This document shows, one piece after another, positions 10,651-21,756 of a stretch of 64,000 bases of DNA. The DNA is from Umbilicaria muhlenbergii. Its lineage: Eukaryota > Ascomycota > Lecanoromycetes > Umbilicariales > Umbilicariaceae. Each line of letters opens with the position of its first letter. The first letter of the stretch is position 1. The notes beneath the pieces were generated by a model. It worked only from the letters and a program-made list of their open reading frames with translations. It ran no database searches and was not told the DNA's origin. The position numbers were made by a program, and so were the translations under genes. The DNA lies in the NCBI GenBank assembly GCA_000611775.1, contig KK106984.1, positions 2,621,772-2,685,771 of the forward strand. Reading direction: 5' to 3'.

Positions 10651-13600
10651 TTACTCAAACTCGGAGGCCTTGATCTGGGAGATCTGCTCCTTCCAGCCTG
10701 CCTTCTCAAGACCTCACCGGTGTTGCTCAGCGCTCTTTGCCTGCTCCTTCACCTTCTTCTCACTCTCCTTCACCTGCTTCTTGCCCTGCTTCTCTTTCTC
10801 CTTCGCCTGCTTCTTCTCCTGCTGCTCCTTCTCCTTCGTCTGCTTCTTTGCCTGCCTGCCTTTCTTCCTCTCTTCTTTCTCGAGCGCGTCCTTTATGCGT
10901 TGAAGCTCGCGGGCGTTCTGTGACGCGAGCTTCCTACTTGGTTCCTTTGCCCCGGAGGATTGCCTTGTGAAGGGGGGGGGCTCACTGTCACTGGAAGAGG
11001 AGGAGGAGGACTCAGAGGACTCAGAAGAAGGGTGAAGAGGCTCCTGCTCATTGTCAGAGGTGGAGTTCAGAGGAGGCTGAGGATGCTCAGAGGAAGGGAG
11101 GAAGCCCTGCTCAGCTGGGGAAAGAGGGGTGAACAGGCTGAAGAGGTTGCTGGGGAGTGAGAGGAAGGGCTGCCCAGGGGTGGAAAGAGAAGGAGGAACC
11201 TCAGGAAAGGAAGAGGAGGGTTGACTGAGGGTGGAAGCCCCACTAGCCTTCATTGAGGAGAGGTTTTGAAAGCCATCCTCACCGCTGTCCTCACCACTGT
11301 CCTCGCCGCTGGCCTCACCGCTGGCCTCACCGCTGGTGTTGTTCTTTGCCTCACCGCTGGCCTCACTGTCTCTGCTGTCTTCCTCCTTGATGTCCTGTCT
11401 CTGGCTCTGGCTCCGCTGCTGAGAGTACACCCACTGTCAGGGAGACTCAGGAAGAGACCAGTCACTGTCACTGTCATGTTGCTGGGGCTGGGGCTGGCTT
11501 TTAGGCTGGACTCCAAGGAAGATAACACTATCATCATCAACAGGTGGCAAGGGCTGGCTCCTGGGCTGGACTTTCATGAAGATGACACTGTTGTCAGCAG
11601 TGTCATCATTGTGGGGGTCCCTGGTACTGCTCAGGGCTTGTTGCTGGTCCAATTCCTGCTGCTGAAAGAACCTTGCCGCCCTCTCCCTGTTCAGCTCAAC
11701 CTGTCTCTGTGCCCTGGCAGCGTCTCATTCCTTCACCTCCTCTTCTTCTTGAGAGGTCATGGCCCGCTTCCTGGTGCTCCGTTTGGCCTTGTACTGGCAG
11801 TGAGTTGAAGGAGGAAGGGGAGCTGGAAGCTCTAGGGGTAGAGCAGCATCCCTAACCCCTTTGGCCTGGAATCTCTCAGTGACTCAGGCTGTCACTGTGC
11901 TTAGGACAGTAGCAAACTCCCTTTGCTGCAGGACATCAAGTGAGTCAATGGCGTCAATGGATTGTATGGCTGTTAATGTTATTAATTCTCATTCATTGTC
12001 TCAGAGACAGTCTCCATGTCCTCAATCAAAGGCTTTCTGTCAAAGATGAGTCTCCAAGGCCTCATCAGGGGTTAGGGCCCGGTTAAACATCATCACTCAG
12101 TCTGGAGGAGCCACAGCGGGGCTGTCAATGAGTCAACAGGGGTGGAGAAGAGACAGGGGCAGTGGGATTCCTTCTTCCACTGCTGCAAACATTCAATGGT
12201 GACACAGTAGGCCATATCTCAGGGGTAAAGCGCATGCTGACAAGCAACTAGGACTCTCTGACTTTGGCTCAACCTCTGAACCGCTTGCCCTGTCCTTTAA
12301 GACGCCGTTACAGAGATGTTCAACCCACACTTTGATCTTCTCCCACTCAGGGCTAAGAAAGTTGAGGACGTAATGGGTGGTTCAAAAAAGGTAGTGCTTG
12401 AAGCCTGCTTGATCAAGCAATCTGAGAGTGGTGTGACAGCTTTTGTCTTCCTCTCTGACCAATGTACAGCTCAGGGCAGCGATTTCCTGAGTCAGATGAG
12501 CGCAGGCTTCAGAGAGAGACAGCTGTTGATGCAGATTCTTCTTGTTCTTGTGGTGACTGCTCTCCCCACACTGGGTTGAGTGAACCTCAAGGTTAGGGTA
12601 GGTTTGAGTGTATGCTCTGACAAATTGATGCTCCTTGCTGAATCAATTCTTGTTCAAGTACTCCTTCTCCTTGTCTTGCACGTTTGAAAGCAAGGCTGCC
12701 TGATTAACGCGGAGGGTATTCAGATCAGAAGACTTGATGTACACTCATATGAAGTCAGCAATTTCTCTCTGCTGAGCTTCAGTATACCGCCCTGCCTGGA
12801 GCAGTCTTAGCTTCATGTTTTCAGCAGCGTGCTGCTCACAAAGCTGAAGAATTACCCCCCCTTCATTAGGGTTTCCACCGGCCTGGACTTGAGCAGTCTC
12901 CTTTTGAGCCATATGAGCAATGAGACCTTTCACCTGGTCTCTGACAAGAACTTGAGGCTTAGAGCAATTGTTGTACCAGTATAAGTTGTCCATACATTCA
13001 TCCATATAGTTGAAAGCCTCCGCTGACTCAGAAAGCATAAAGGAATAGCCAAAATTGAAGGATTTTCCAGTATTATGTATTCCCACAACGCTTGAAAGGG
13101 GCATACAAAGCTGATTGATGTTGAATGTAGCATCAGTAATTGCCACAAAGCCTCTGATGAACCTCTGAGCTAGGGTTATCTGCTCTGAAGAGCAAAAAAA
13201 CACCTGCTCCACCACCCGTTTTGTCTGCTCACCAGTTGCCGGATCTACCACATACTTCACCTTAATGCGGACATGGAAACCCTCCATTTCCAGGCTTTGA
13301 ATAAGCAAATCCACCTGCTGCTGCTGCGAGAGCTTCCCTTGAGATCAAATCAAGTTATAGAAATCCTTGTTTTCTATAGAAAGACCTTCCTGGTAAAGCA
13401 TTTGACTGAAGGCGCGGTGAGACTGTCCTGCAGCGCGGTGGGTTATAGCCCTAGCTACCATCAGGGCAAAATCAGGGTGTCAGGGCTTTGTCAGGTGGTG
13501 GCTGAATGAGTTCAGCATAAGGGGGTGATTATGAGTATTGTTGGTAATGCCTATAAGCCACACTCTCTCATCAGGGTTGGATGGAACCGCACAGTAGGAG

Positions 13601-13702
13601 GCATAAACAGCATATGAGCTGTGAGCATTCAGTGTACAGAACTCACCAGGTGCTAGTTCAGAATAGGAAAGGTTATGCTTAGCAACAGCACAGCCTTGTG
13701 AA
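10651..13702 (-). pseudogene. MULE transposase (MURA-type) gene, damaged by a few stops
   Basis: The minus-strand frame runs for about 1000 codons. The N-terminus (13702-13510) has a zinc-chelating end, NNTHNHPL, like FAR1/FLYWCH-type DNA-binding domains. The MULE catalytic domain follows (13314-12745): FVAITDATFNINQLCMPLSS carries the first Asp, VLVRDQVKGL the likely second, and LCEQHAAENMK the C/H motif (usual LC..H). The C-terminal third (11800-10651) is acidic/Ser-rich, then Lys/Glu/Gln-rich coiled coil (KEKEQQEKKQAK). It ends at TAA 10651. Damage is light: TGA codons near 13493, 13348, 11434 and 10711, plus a few more in 12100-12300 and one near 11730. The start is uncertain; an upstream in-frame TAA lies in the TIR. 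Confidence 0.85.
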
Positions 13703-14506
13703 GGTAACTTTTATTAGTGAATCAACCTCACAAGAGAACTCAGTCAATGAATCTCACTCTCAGCACTTTATGAAAGTGGTCAGAGGAGTTAATATCATTG
13801 ATGACACCTCATGAAGGTGTGATTTAACAATGAACTTGTGAAGGCAGCTTCATCAAGGTGACTGCTTCATGTGAATCAACCTCATAAAGAAACTTAGTTA
13901 ATGAATCTTATTCCTGACACTTTATGAAAGTGATCAAAGGAGTCAACATCATTGATGACACCTTATGAAGATGTGATGTAACAATGAACTTGTGAAGATA
14001 GCTTCATTGAGGTGATTACTTCACATGAATCAACCTCACAAGAGAGCTCAGTCAAAGAACATCATTCTCAGCACTTCATAAAAATGATTAAAGGAGTTAA
14101 CATCATTGATGACATCTCATGAAAATGTGATTCAACAATGAACTTATGAAGACAGCTTCACTGAGGTGACTGCTTCACATGAATTAATCTCATAAAGAAA
14201 CTCAGTTAATGAATATTATTCTTGACACTTCATGAAAGTGATTAAAGAAGTTAACATCATTGATGATGTCTCATGAAGATAACTTTATTACAGTGATTGC
14301 TTCATGAGACCTTCCTCAGACTGATTAACTTTAAAAAGAATATATAATGAGGTCAGAGCATGTTTTATTTTCTTTTTTAATAATAATTCTCTACCTACTA
14401 ACAATATCATACTATTGTGAATCATCAACCTTAAGTTTAAATCATTATTGTCACATAACTTTATAATTCCTTAGTTAAAATATCACCTCATGATAATATG
14501 CTTACA
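13633..14506 (-). repeat. MULE right terminal inverted repeat
   Basis: About 870 bp, inverted copy of 8144-8863 with four 154-bp units instead of three. That accounts for the 150-bp length difference. Units start near 13727, 13880, 14033 and 14187 (each with GAACTTGTGAAGRYAGCTTC or its variant inside). The innermost 70 bp overlap the transposase 5' coding region. The TIR probably carries the transposase promoter, as in other MULEs, but I see no specific element. Confidence 0.85.
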
Positions 14507-15179
14507 TGAGTAGTCTTTTTAATTTGTTTTTATCTCTCTTTTTTATTCTTCTTTTATTAAATTTTAAGAATTCTTTGTCTCCTTGTTATGATGCATGCAT
14601 TTAAGTTAAATTCTCTTCTCAGTCATACTTTTCACTACAAGAACAAAGCTTTGATTAAAAGCTCAGTTTGTAAAATGCTTCTTAACCTCTTCACAGTCAC
14701 TCACCTGCTCATTAAAGTTAAAGTGTAAAAGATGAGAGACAGAAAGCTGCTCAAGTACTTTAAAAAAAGTGTCAATGTTCTCAGAGACAACAAAGGCTGA
14801 GGCTTGCATACTGATGATGAAATCTGAGTGTAAAAGAGCTGTATTTATTATCTGAATAATGTTATGAGAGGCTTTCAAAACCCTCAAGTTTTATATAATA
14901 AACTGCTTTATTTTCATTCCCTTGAAATACATCTGTTCTTGAATTTTCTTGCAGTCTGATCATCTTCTTTAAGCTCTTCATGACAGTTGAGCATGCACAG
15001 GCATCATTCACCTGTCATTAAATTTTGATGTGATGATGATACCTCATGTGACTTACACTTTACTGAGTTGAGTCTTGTGTGACTACTCAGGTGTGACAGC
15101 TCTGAGACAGGTCATCAGATTACTACATAAACTTTTCAATCAAACTTTATTAATAATTACAGTTTGACTTCTCTACAGG
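14507..15179. other. No gene recognised
   Basis: AT-rich, CpG-poor. A 73-codon minus-strand open stretch at 14663-14887 (with ending DCEEVKKHFTN) resembles nothing I know. A TTTGACTTCTCTACAG acceptor-like site just before 15180 could be the 3' splice site leading into the ankyrin gene. Confidence 0.5.
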
Positions 15180-16920
15180 TGACTGTGAATCACAGCAGTT
15201 ATGAAGTTGTTTCAATGTTGATATCTGAAGAGCATATAGAAATCACAAAGAATGTAATCAAGACAGCAGCAGAGAACTAAAAAAGTGAAAAGAAAATCAT
15301 GACACTTCTACTTGACTGACAAGAAGCAGACATTCAGATTATAAAAGATGTGATTAAAGCAACAGCAAGAAACAAATATAATGAAAAAAAAATCATGATA
15401 CTTTTACTTAACTGATGAGGCATCCGCAACTTGGCAGCCCGCTCAAAAATAAGGTTTTAGTTAATAGTACTTTATGTGCTCAGAGCACTCTCTGAGCAGT
15501 AAATGAGCTCATACAAATTTTACACTTTAAATAACTATTATACCTTTATGAATAATAAGAAACTTTTTATTGAAAAGTTTTAAATCTCTTTATTCTGTAC
15601 ACTTTACAAACTAAAGATTTCTTCATAAGTTTTAATTTGCAATAGTTATGAATTAAAAAACTTTTAACTAATTATAAATATATTAGCATATTGAATAACT
15701 ATTGCGCTTTTATACTTATAATATAACTTTCAGTTTATAAGTTGTAGAGAATAAGCTGTTTAAGAGTTTTCTTATACAAAGTTTCTTTTTATGTGTTGTT
15801 GTTGTTGAGTTATTCAAAAAGTCATTAAAAGTCTATTTATTAATTTGAAAGATTTTTCGCTGTTGAAAACTTGAATTAAATATAACTTAACTTGAATTAA
15901 ATATAACTTAACAACAACTGCAGTTATGAAGAAACTTTTAATTTAACATTAATAGATAATACTGTTTTTTATAATTTATGCATTGAAAGTTTCTTCATAT
16001 CTGTTGAGGTGCAAAAGTTATTAAAGTGTGTAAATTTTTAAGTGATGAAAATCTTGAAGTTCTTTAAATATTCAGAACTCAACACTTATACAGTGCTTTC
16101 AGACTCAACAAATCATGATTTTTTATTGCAGAAAAGTGAATTTTAGCAAAAGTTTACTTATTATAAGTTTTACTGTTATTATAACACTGTGTGTGTACTT
16201 GTTTAAACAATTGTTTTAATAATGTTTTTTTATCACAAAATTTTGATGTTCCGCTCAAGATTTAAGGTTGAGCTCAAAGTGCTCAGAGGGTGCTAAGAGT
16301 GACTGTTAGCTGAGATATGAGATCAGAAGCTCAGAGCGCTCAAAGTGCTAAAAATTAACTCAGAGTTAACTTGCTAAATTGCTGATGAGAGCAGACATTC
16401 AGATCACAAAAGATGTGATTACTGCAGCTGCAATAAATGAGCAGGAGGAAGTCTTGCAACTTGTTAATAAACAGCTTAAAATTCTGTCTTTTAAAGAGAG
16501 ATGAGTTTCAATCACTCAGTTTTATAATGCAGCAAAGACTGAAGATGTGAATACAATCTGAAGATTATTAATATTTGAAATTAAACCTGACCTTAAAAGC
16601 TTTAAAAATGTATCACCTTTTTGAATAGCAGCAGCAAATGAGAACCTTGTGATAATCAAAATACTGCTTAATACACAAGTGATCAACATTAATTTAAAAA
16701 GCACAGCTAGATGAGCTTCTGTATTTTAAGCATCAGCAAAGAATCATGAACATATTCTGAGTCTGCTGTTAAAAGCAAAGGTAAATTCTAGCTTTGCAGA
16801 TGAAGATGATCAAACATCAATTTCAATAATCAAGCAGAGTAAGCATGACAAGGTTGTAAATATGTTAAGCAGTAAATGAGTTATTGAAGATGAAAACTTC
16901 CTCTTTTACCCTAATATGCA
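15180..16920 (+). pseudogene. Ankyrin-repeat protein gene (NLR-type C-terminus), split by R1 copy 2
   Basis: Two 35-residue units with the fungal signature ADIQIT.DVI.AAA.N....K.IM.LLLD lie at 15225-15420; the third unit resumes at 16388 after R1 copy 2. It continues as LQLVNKQLKILSF, FYNAAKTEDVNTI (16531-), then canonical ankyrin units (VSPFWIAAANENLVIIKILL; HEHILSLLLKAKV; ISIIKQSKHDKVVNML) to about 16870. In such proteins these repeats follow a NACHT or HET domain and are thought to sense ligands in non-self recognition. The N-terminal part is missing. Stops are mostly TGA at Arg/Trp positions, plus a few TAA and TAG. It is not evidently the partner of the MULE-borne NACHT fragment: their junction sequences do not meet. 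Confidence 0.75.
15421..16387 (+). mobile_element. R1 foldback repeat, copy 2 (967 bp)
   Basis: It starts CATCCGCAACTTGGCAGCCC and ends ...GCTAAATTGCTGATG. It lacks about 150 bp of the internal inverted repeat found in copies 1 and 3 and carries a small local duplication (TTGAATTAAATATAACTTAA twice, near 15870-15910). It is inserted in the ankyrin repeat LL(N)RRG-ADIQIT. Comparison with the preceding repeat unit shows that GG/AG (2 bp) was duplicated. Confidence 0.75.
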
Positions 16921-17614
16921 AAAGCAGATATAACAAAAGATAATAACACAGTATCATTATAATTTACTTAAAAACTCTTGTTTCTGACTCACATTATACT
17001 CATCAAGATCACTACTATGGCTCTGACAGGTTTAAATATGACAGTGAGCTTAAAAGATAAGAGGGCAGAGGCAGAGGTTAAAAAACATTCATAATGAATC
17101 TTACCTCAGTTAACTCAGACCTCATTCTGAAAAGATTTGTTAACATGCATCACTCTGACAAAATCATGAAGTTAACTTGTTCAAATAACTTTTCTTCATA
17201 AGGTCTGAGTGTGTTATTGGCAAATATGCTCTGAAATCACTTCACTTAAAGTAATTTAATTTAATGCAGTGCTCAGATATATCTCCTGTGAATATTTAAG
17301 AAATACATGTAAATTACTGAAACACTTATAAAATAAAAAACATATGAGTCATCTACAGAGAAACATAAGCTTAAATCATAATCACAAGTCATGTAAGTGC
17401 ATTATATGAGCAGCTGCAAAGATTTATATTCTTTATTATTAATTTCACCTGACCTCAACTTTTAACATTTAAGAAAGCAAAGTCTTTAAACTTCTGTAAA
17501 AAGAAATGCTCTCTTGAGTCTGATTAAGCCTCACTTATGTCATGTCAGAGTCAGTGTCAGTATGTTTAAATAATGTTTTAAACATACTGACATTTTTATT
17601 CTCCTCTTCCTCAT
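16921..17614. other. No gene recognised
   Basis: AT-rich decayed DNA. A minus-strand tail (DEEEENKNVSMF at about 17600-17570) continues from the repeated segment that begins at 17615. Nothing else was identified. Confidence 0.5.
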
Positions 17615-18493
17615 TCAAGTTGATGAATGACTTAACACTTATCAGACGCTTTGAGGATCTGTGATTAAAAATCTCATGACAGTGAGCTTGTGATCTTGTG
17701 TTATATTAGTCAACTGTAGCTCCTCAAGTTTAATAATTCAAGTGATACTTGCTTGTTGATTCAACATCTTGTGCTGCAGTTGAAGGAGAAGTTCTCACTG
17801 ATATTCTTTTATCATTAAGAGCCTGATCAGTCTTGAGTGCAGCATTAATCACACTCAGAGCATGAAGCTGAGCCTCTGTGAAAAGAGATGAAGAAGAGAA
17901 GAAGAAAAGAGTTTATCATGATGATTTTGAAATAATAATGAAAAGCTTTTAAGTGAACAGTCCTGCTATGATCTTGATGTCATTATCAGAGTCATCATCA
18001 AGGTTGATAACATTGTCATTCAACTTCAGAGTGATAATCTTGTTCATGAGCTCTCAGTTCAAGCTGATGAATGACTCAACACTTATCAGACACTTCAAGA
18101 ATTCATGATTAAAAATCTCACAGCAGTGAGCTTGTGATCTTGTGTTATATTAGTCAACTGTAGCTCCTCAAGTTTAATAATTCAAGTGATACTTGCTTGT
18201 TGATTCAACATCTTGTGCTGCAGTTGAAGGAGAAGTTCTCACTGATATTCTTTTATCATTAAGAGCCTGATCAGTCTTGAGTGCAGCATTAATCACACTC
18301 AGAGCATGAAGCTGAGCCTCTGTGAAAAGAGATGAAGAAGAGAAGAAGAAAAGAGTTTATCATGATGATTTTGAAATAATAATGAAAAGCTTTTAAGTGA
18401 ACAGTCCTGCTATGATCTTGATGTCATTATCAGAGTCATCATCAAGGTTGATAACATTGTCATTCAACTTCAGAGTGATAATCTTGTTCATGA
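17615..18493. repeat. Tandem duplication, 444-bp unit
   Basis: 17615-18049 and 18057-18493 are almost identical (both run from AAGYTGATGAATGACT to ATAATCTTGTTCATGA). On the minus strand each unit encodes the start of a small acidic ORF (MNKIITLKLNDNV, then DDDSDNDIKII). It then has a polypyrimidine tract ending TCTTTTCACAG that looks like a 3' splice site, then AQLHALSVINAALKTDQAL. The function is unknown. The two units are much closer to each other than to the third copy at 19590. Confidence 0.8.
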
Positions 18494-20480
18494 ATTCTTT
18501 GAGAGTAAATTTGCTCTTCATCTTGAACTTAATGAAAACAGTTAAATATGACTTTTCTGTTGACTGAGGATTCTGCTTACTTTATTAAATGTTATAATGA
18601 TAATCATGTTCTTTACTCATTAACATTCTTGTAATCTTGTCTTCAATACTCTCAGTGACTTTAACTTTGCATCAAGATTTCAAGAATTGTATGACTTTTC
18701 TCCTCTGAACTCTTCACATAAGGTGCTTCAATTGTTGAGGTTCATCAGTGCAGCAACAACATTCATCACATGATTCTCTGTGTATGAGAGTTTGATAATG
18801 CCTTGCAGCAACAAGTGCCTGATATGAGCTCAGATGAGGCTGATGTAGTGTTGAATGAAATGCATTTATAAATGATTGATCCTCACAACATAACAGAATG
18901 CATTAATGTTAATGACATTAAAAACATTCTGTAGATCATGAGGTAAGATGTGAGAATTTTTCTTTAAAGTTAACATATTGTGAGGTGATGTCTTGAAATA
19001 GAATATAAAGTTGAATATTTAAATTTTGTAGATGATAAAAGTTGCTTTTCAATGATAAATAAGATTTTCATGACATGCTATTAATGATGAGAGATTTGTT
19101 AAGAATGTTGATTGCATTTGTTGAGAATGCTGACAGTGTTGTGAGGTGAAGTAATTAAGTGAAGTAACAGGAAAAAGTAGAATGTGTGATTTTATATATT
19201 AATGAATATAAAAATGCTGACAGTGTTGTGAGGTGAAGTAATTAAGTGAAGTAACAGAGAAAAACAGAATGCATGATTTTACACATTAATGAATATGCAC
19301 TCTGAAGTGACATAACATCCTGAAAAGGTAAGGGATGAAATTGATGAGGCTCATATACATTTATTTAACTCAGTTATCAGCTTGTATTATCATCCTCACA
19401 CTCCTCAATGTTTTGATCAGTGTTACTTCAATTCAGCGCTCTTCAAAATCCCCTCAATTCAGTGTCAGTTAATCATGAATGCATCATTCAGTTCAACTAA
19501 TCATTCAGCTGCTGCTAAAATTAGTCAGTGTCATATTTCTCATGACATTGACTGTGTTTTAAGCATATTGACAGCCTCATCCTTCACCCCCCTCTTCAAG
19601 TCAACAGATGATTTAACATTTATTGAACACTTTAAGAATCTGTGATTAAAAATCTCATGATAATGAGTTTATGATTTTATGTTATGTTAATCAACTGTAG
19701 CTCCTCAAGTTTAATAGCTCAAGTGATACTTGCTTATAAATTCAACACCTTGTGCTGCAGCTGAGGAAGAAATTCTTATTAACACTTTTTTATCACTGAG
19801 AGCCTGATCAGTCCTGAGTGCAGCATTAATTACATTTAAAGCATGAAGCTGAGCCTCTGTGAGAAGAGATGAAGAAGAGAAGAGAGAGAAAATTTGTAAT
19901 AATAATTTTAAGATAATAATAAGAAGCTTTTAAGCAGATGATTCTGTTATGATCTTAATATCATTATCAGAGTCATCATCAAGGTTGATAACATTATTGT
20001 TTAACTTCAGAGTGATAATCTTGTTCATGACTTATTTAAAGATCAATGTACTTCTTATCTTAAATTTAATGAAATCAGTTAAGCAGGAGTCTTCTGTTGA
20101 CTGAGAATATTATTTATTTTATTAAGTGTGATAATGATAATCATGTTCTTCATTTATTAACATCCTTGTAATCTTGTCTTCAACACACTCAGTGACTTTA
20201 ACTTTGCATTAAGATTTTAAGAATTATATGACTTTCCTTCTTTAAACTTGTCATATAAAATGCTTCACTTATTCAGGTCTGTCAGTGCAGCAACAGCATT
20301 CATCACATGATTCTTCATGTACAAAAGCTTGACAATGCCTTGCAGCAACAGATGCTTAATATGAGCTCAGATGAAGCTTGCATAATGTTAAATGTAATGC
20401 ATTTGCAGATGAGTGATCCTCACAACATAACAAGATGCATCAATGTCAATGACATTAAAAAAGTTTCATGAGTCATGAGA
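18057..20480. repeat. Dispersed direct duplication of a ~0.9-kb segment
   Basis: 18057-18955 is repeated at about 19590-20480 with many C/T and G/A differences. It includes the minus-strand MNKIITLKLND / AQLHAL coding remnants and about 440 bp upstream of them (CAGTGCAGCAACAACATTCATCACATG). The spacer 18956-19590 contains an 87-bp tandem duplication. It may be the 5' end of a multicopy unknown gene or transposon. I recognise no domain. Confidence 0.7.
19128..19301. repeat. 87-bp tandem duplication
   Basis: GCTGACAGTGTTGTGAGGTG opens both units (19129 and 19216) and both end in an ATTAATGAATAT stretch. Just upstream, 18977-19020 (GTTAACATATTGTGAGGTGATGTCTTG) resembles the outer end of the MULE TIR, so this may be a remnant MULE end. 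Confidence 0.65.
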
Positions 20481-20929
20481 GACTTGATCAGGGTTCTTGT
20501 TTAACTTTGATTATTTCAGCATGATGAACAAGGCCTGATCTTGAGTTTTTTACAGCATTGAATATAAGTTTGATTTAGAATGAGATGATATGCATATGTT
20601 GATGACAATCTGATGATTTCATGAAAGGTCAAAGTTGAATGTGATGATTCAGTTCAGCTATTTGAGGGCTCAGTTTATCAGCTTTGACCAGGTGACTCAA
20701 CATCAATAAACTTAATATATTAAATATTCAGTTTTTCAGTGATGTGTTTTATGAATCATTTATCATTCATTACTTTGTATTATACCTGTAAGTATATTAG
20801 TGTGTGAACAATAGTGATGCACAAGCAGTACTTTCATACATCACTGATGTAATATTAAGCCCTCATAAAGATAGTGTGAATTATTATTCTTTTAAGATTT
20901 TATGATGAGTTCTACTTATTTAGCAATGT
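20481..20929. other. No gene recognised
   Basis: AT-rich sequence between the repeated segment and the 3' end of gene X. No open frame or motif was identified. Confidence 0.5.
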
Positions 20930-20973
20930 AGAACACTGTCTATAGTATCACATTTATTAACATCACAGTGATT

Positions 20974-21153
20974 CAAGCTTGAATCAATTATAAAAACATT
21001 AATTTGTGCAGAGTCATACCTAGAATAATCACCTTTTATCATTTTCAATATCATCAGCCTCTTCAAGCTTGAATCAATTATAAAAACATTAATTTGTGCA
21101 GAGTCATACCTAGAATAATCACCTTTTATCATTTTCAACATCATCAGCCTCTT
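20974..21153. repeat. 90-bp tandem duplication at the 3' end of gene X
   Basis: CAAGCTTGAATCAATTATAA starts both units (20974, 21064). The units differ at two or three positions, so the duplication is recent compared with the decay elsewhere. It is in frame (30 codons). Confidence 0.85.
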
Positions 21154-21756
21154 CATCACTCAACTCTTTGAATAATTCATTGTATGCTTCATCATATGAC
21201 TCATCCTCTGAAATATCATCTCTGAGCAAGCTTAACAAGATCTCATTTTTCAACAGTATAACTTTATCAACTGTGACTGCCTCATCATTACCTGTGTCTT
21301 TGAGGTCAGATTCAGCCTCAATAATATTCACAGCTGATACAGTTCTCTTCATTCTCTTAATCTTATTAAATCTTTCTCTCAGCTTAATCTTGATTGCAAA
21401 TCATCACCTCACAGAGACTTGTTTCACTTTGATTATTGCATCTCAAATATTCATAAAGCTGATGATATCAATCTCAGCAGATTTAAATCTTATAGCCTTA
21501 AAGGCTTCTTCATTGAGGATGATCTCACACTTTGAACTTGATGACAGTGTTTGAATGACAGTGTAAGCATATCACAGTCATTTGCAGTTCATCTTAATGC
21601 AGTAAACTGAAATCTTCTTGAATTGAACAAAGAAATCTTAACTGACTCATTCATTCTTCTTGACATTAAGTGATAACATGAAGAGGTTTAGCATTTCTCT
21701 GCTCTGAAGAAATTCATAATGATTCTTGAAAATAAAGGTACAGGCTTCAACACAGT

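Larger units (their letters stand above)
8144..14506. mobile_element. MULE (Mutator-like) transposon with long TIRs and captured NLR fragment
   Basis: The ends are TGTAAGCATATTATCATGAG on the left and its complement (CTCATGATAATATGCTTACA) on the right. The long terminal inverted repeats (8144-8863 and 13633-14506) contain tandem 154-bp units. Between them lie a MULE transposase gene on the minus strand and an NLR-derived fragment on the plus strand. Length is 6363 bp. MULEs are known for long TIRs, 9-bp target duplications and gene capture; here the 9 bp on either side do not match, so no duplication is recognisable. The TIRs are AT-rich and CpG-poor while the interior has normal CpG and few stops. 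Confidence 0.85.

Noticed and set aside
10484-10970. Plus-strand Leu/Ser/Pro-rich open frames
   Set aside because: They are mirror images of the Lys/Glu-rich coiled coil of the MULE transposase on the minus strand.
11266-11808. 180-codon plus-strand ORF (ALTTVLAAGLTAG...)
   Set aside because: Shadow of the repetitive Ser/Gly/Glu-rich transposase C-terminus on the minus strand; no independent motif.
15413-16389. 8-bp hAT-type duplication (CTGATGAG) around R1 copy 2
   Set aside because: CTGATG is present at the same end of copies 1 and 3, so it belongs to the element. Only two bases are truly duplicated.
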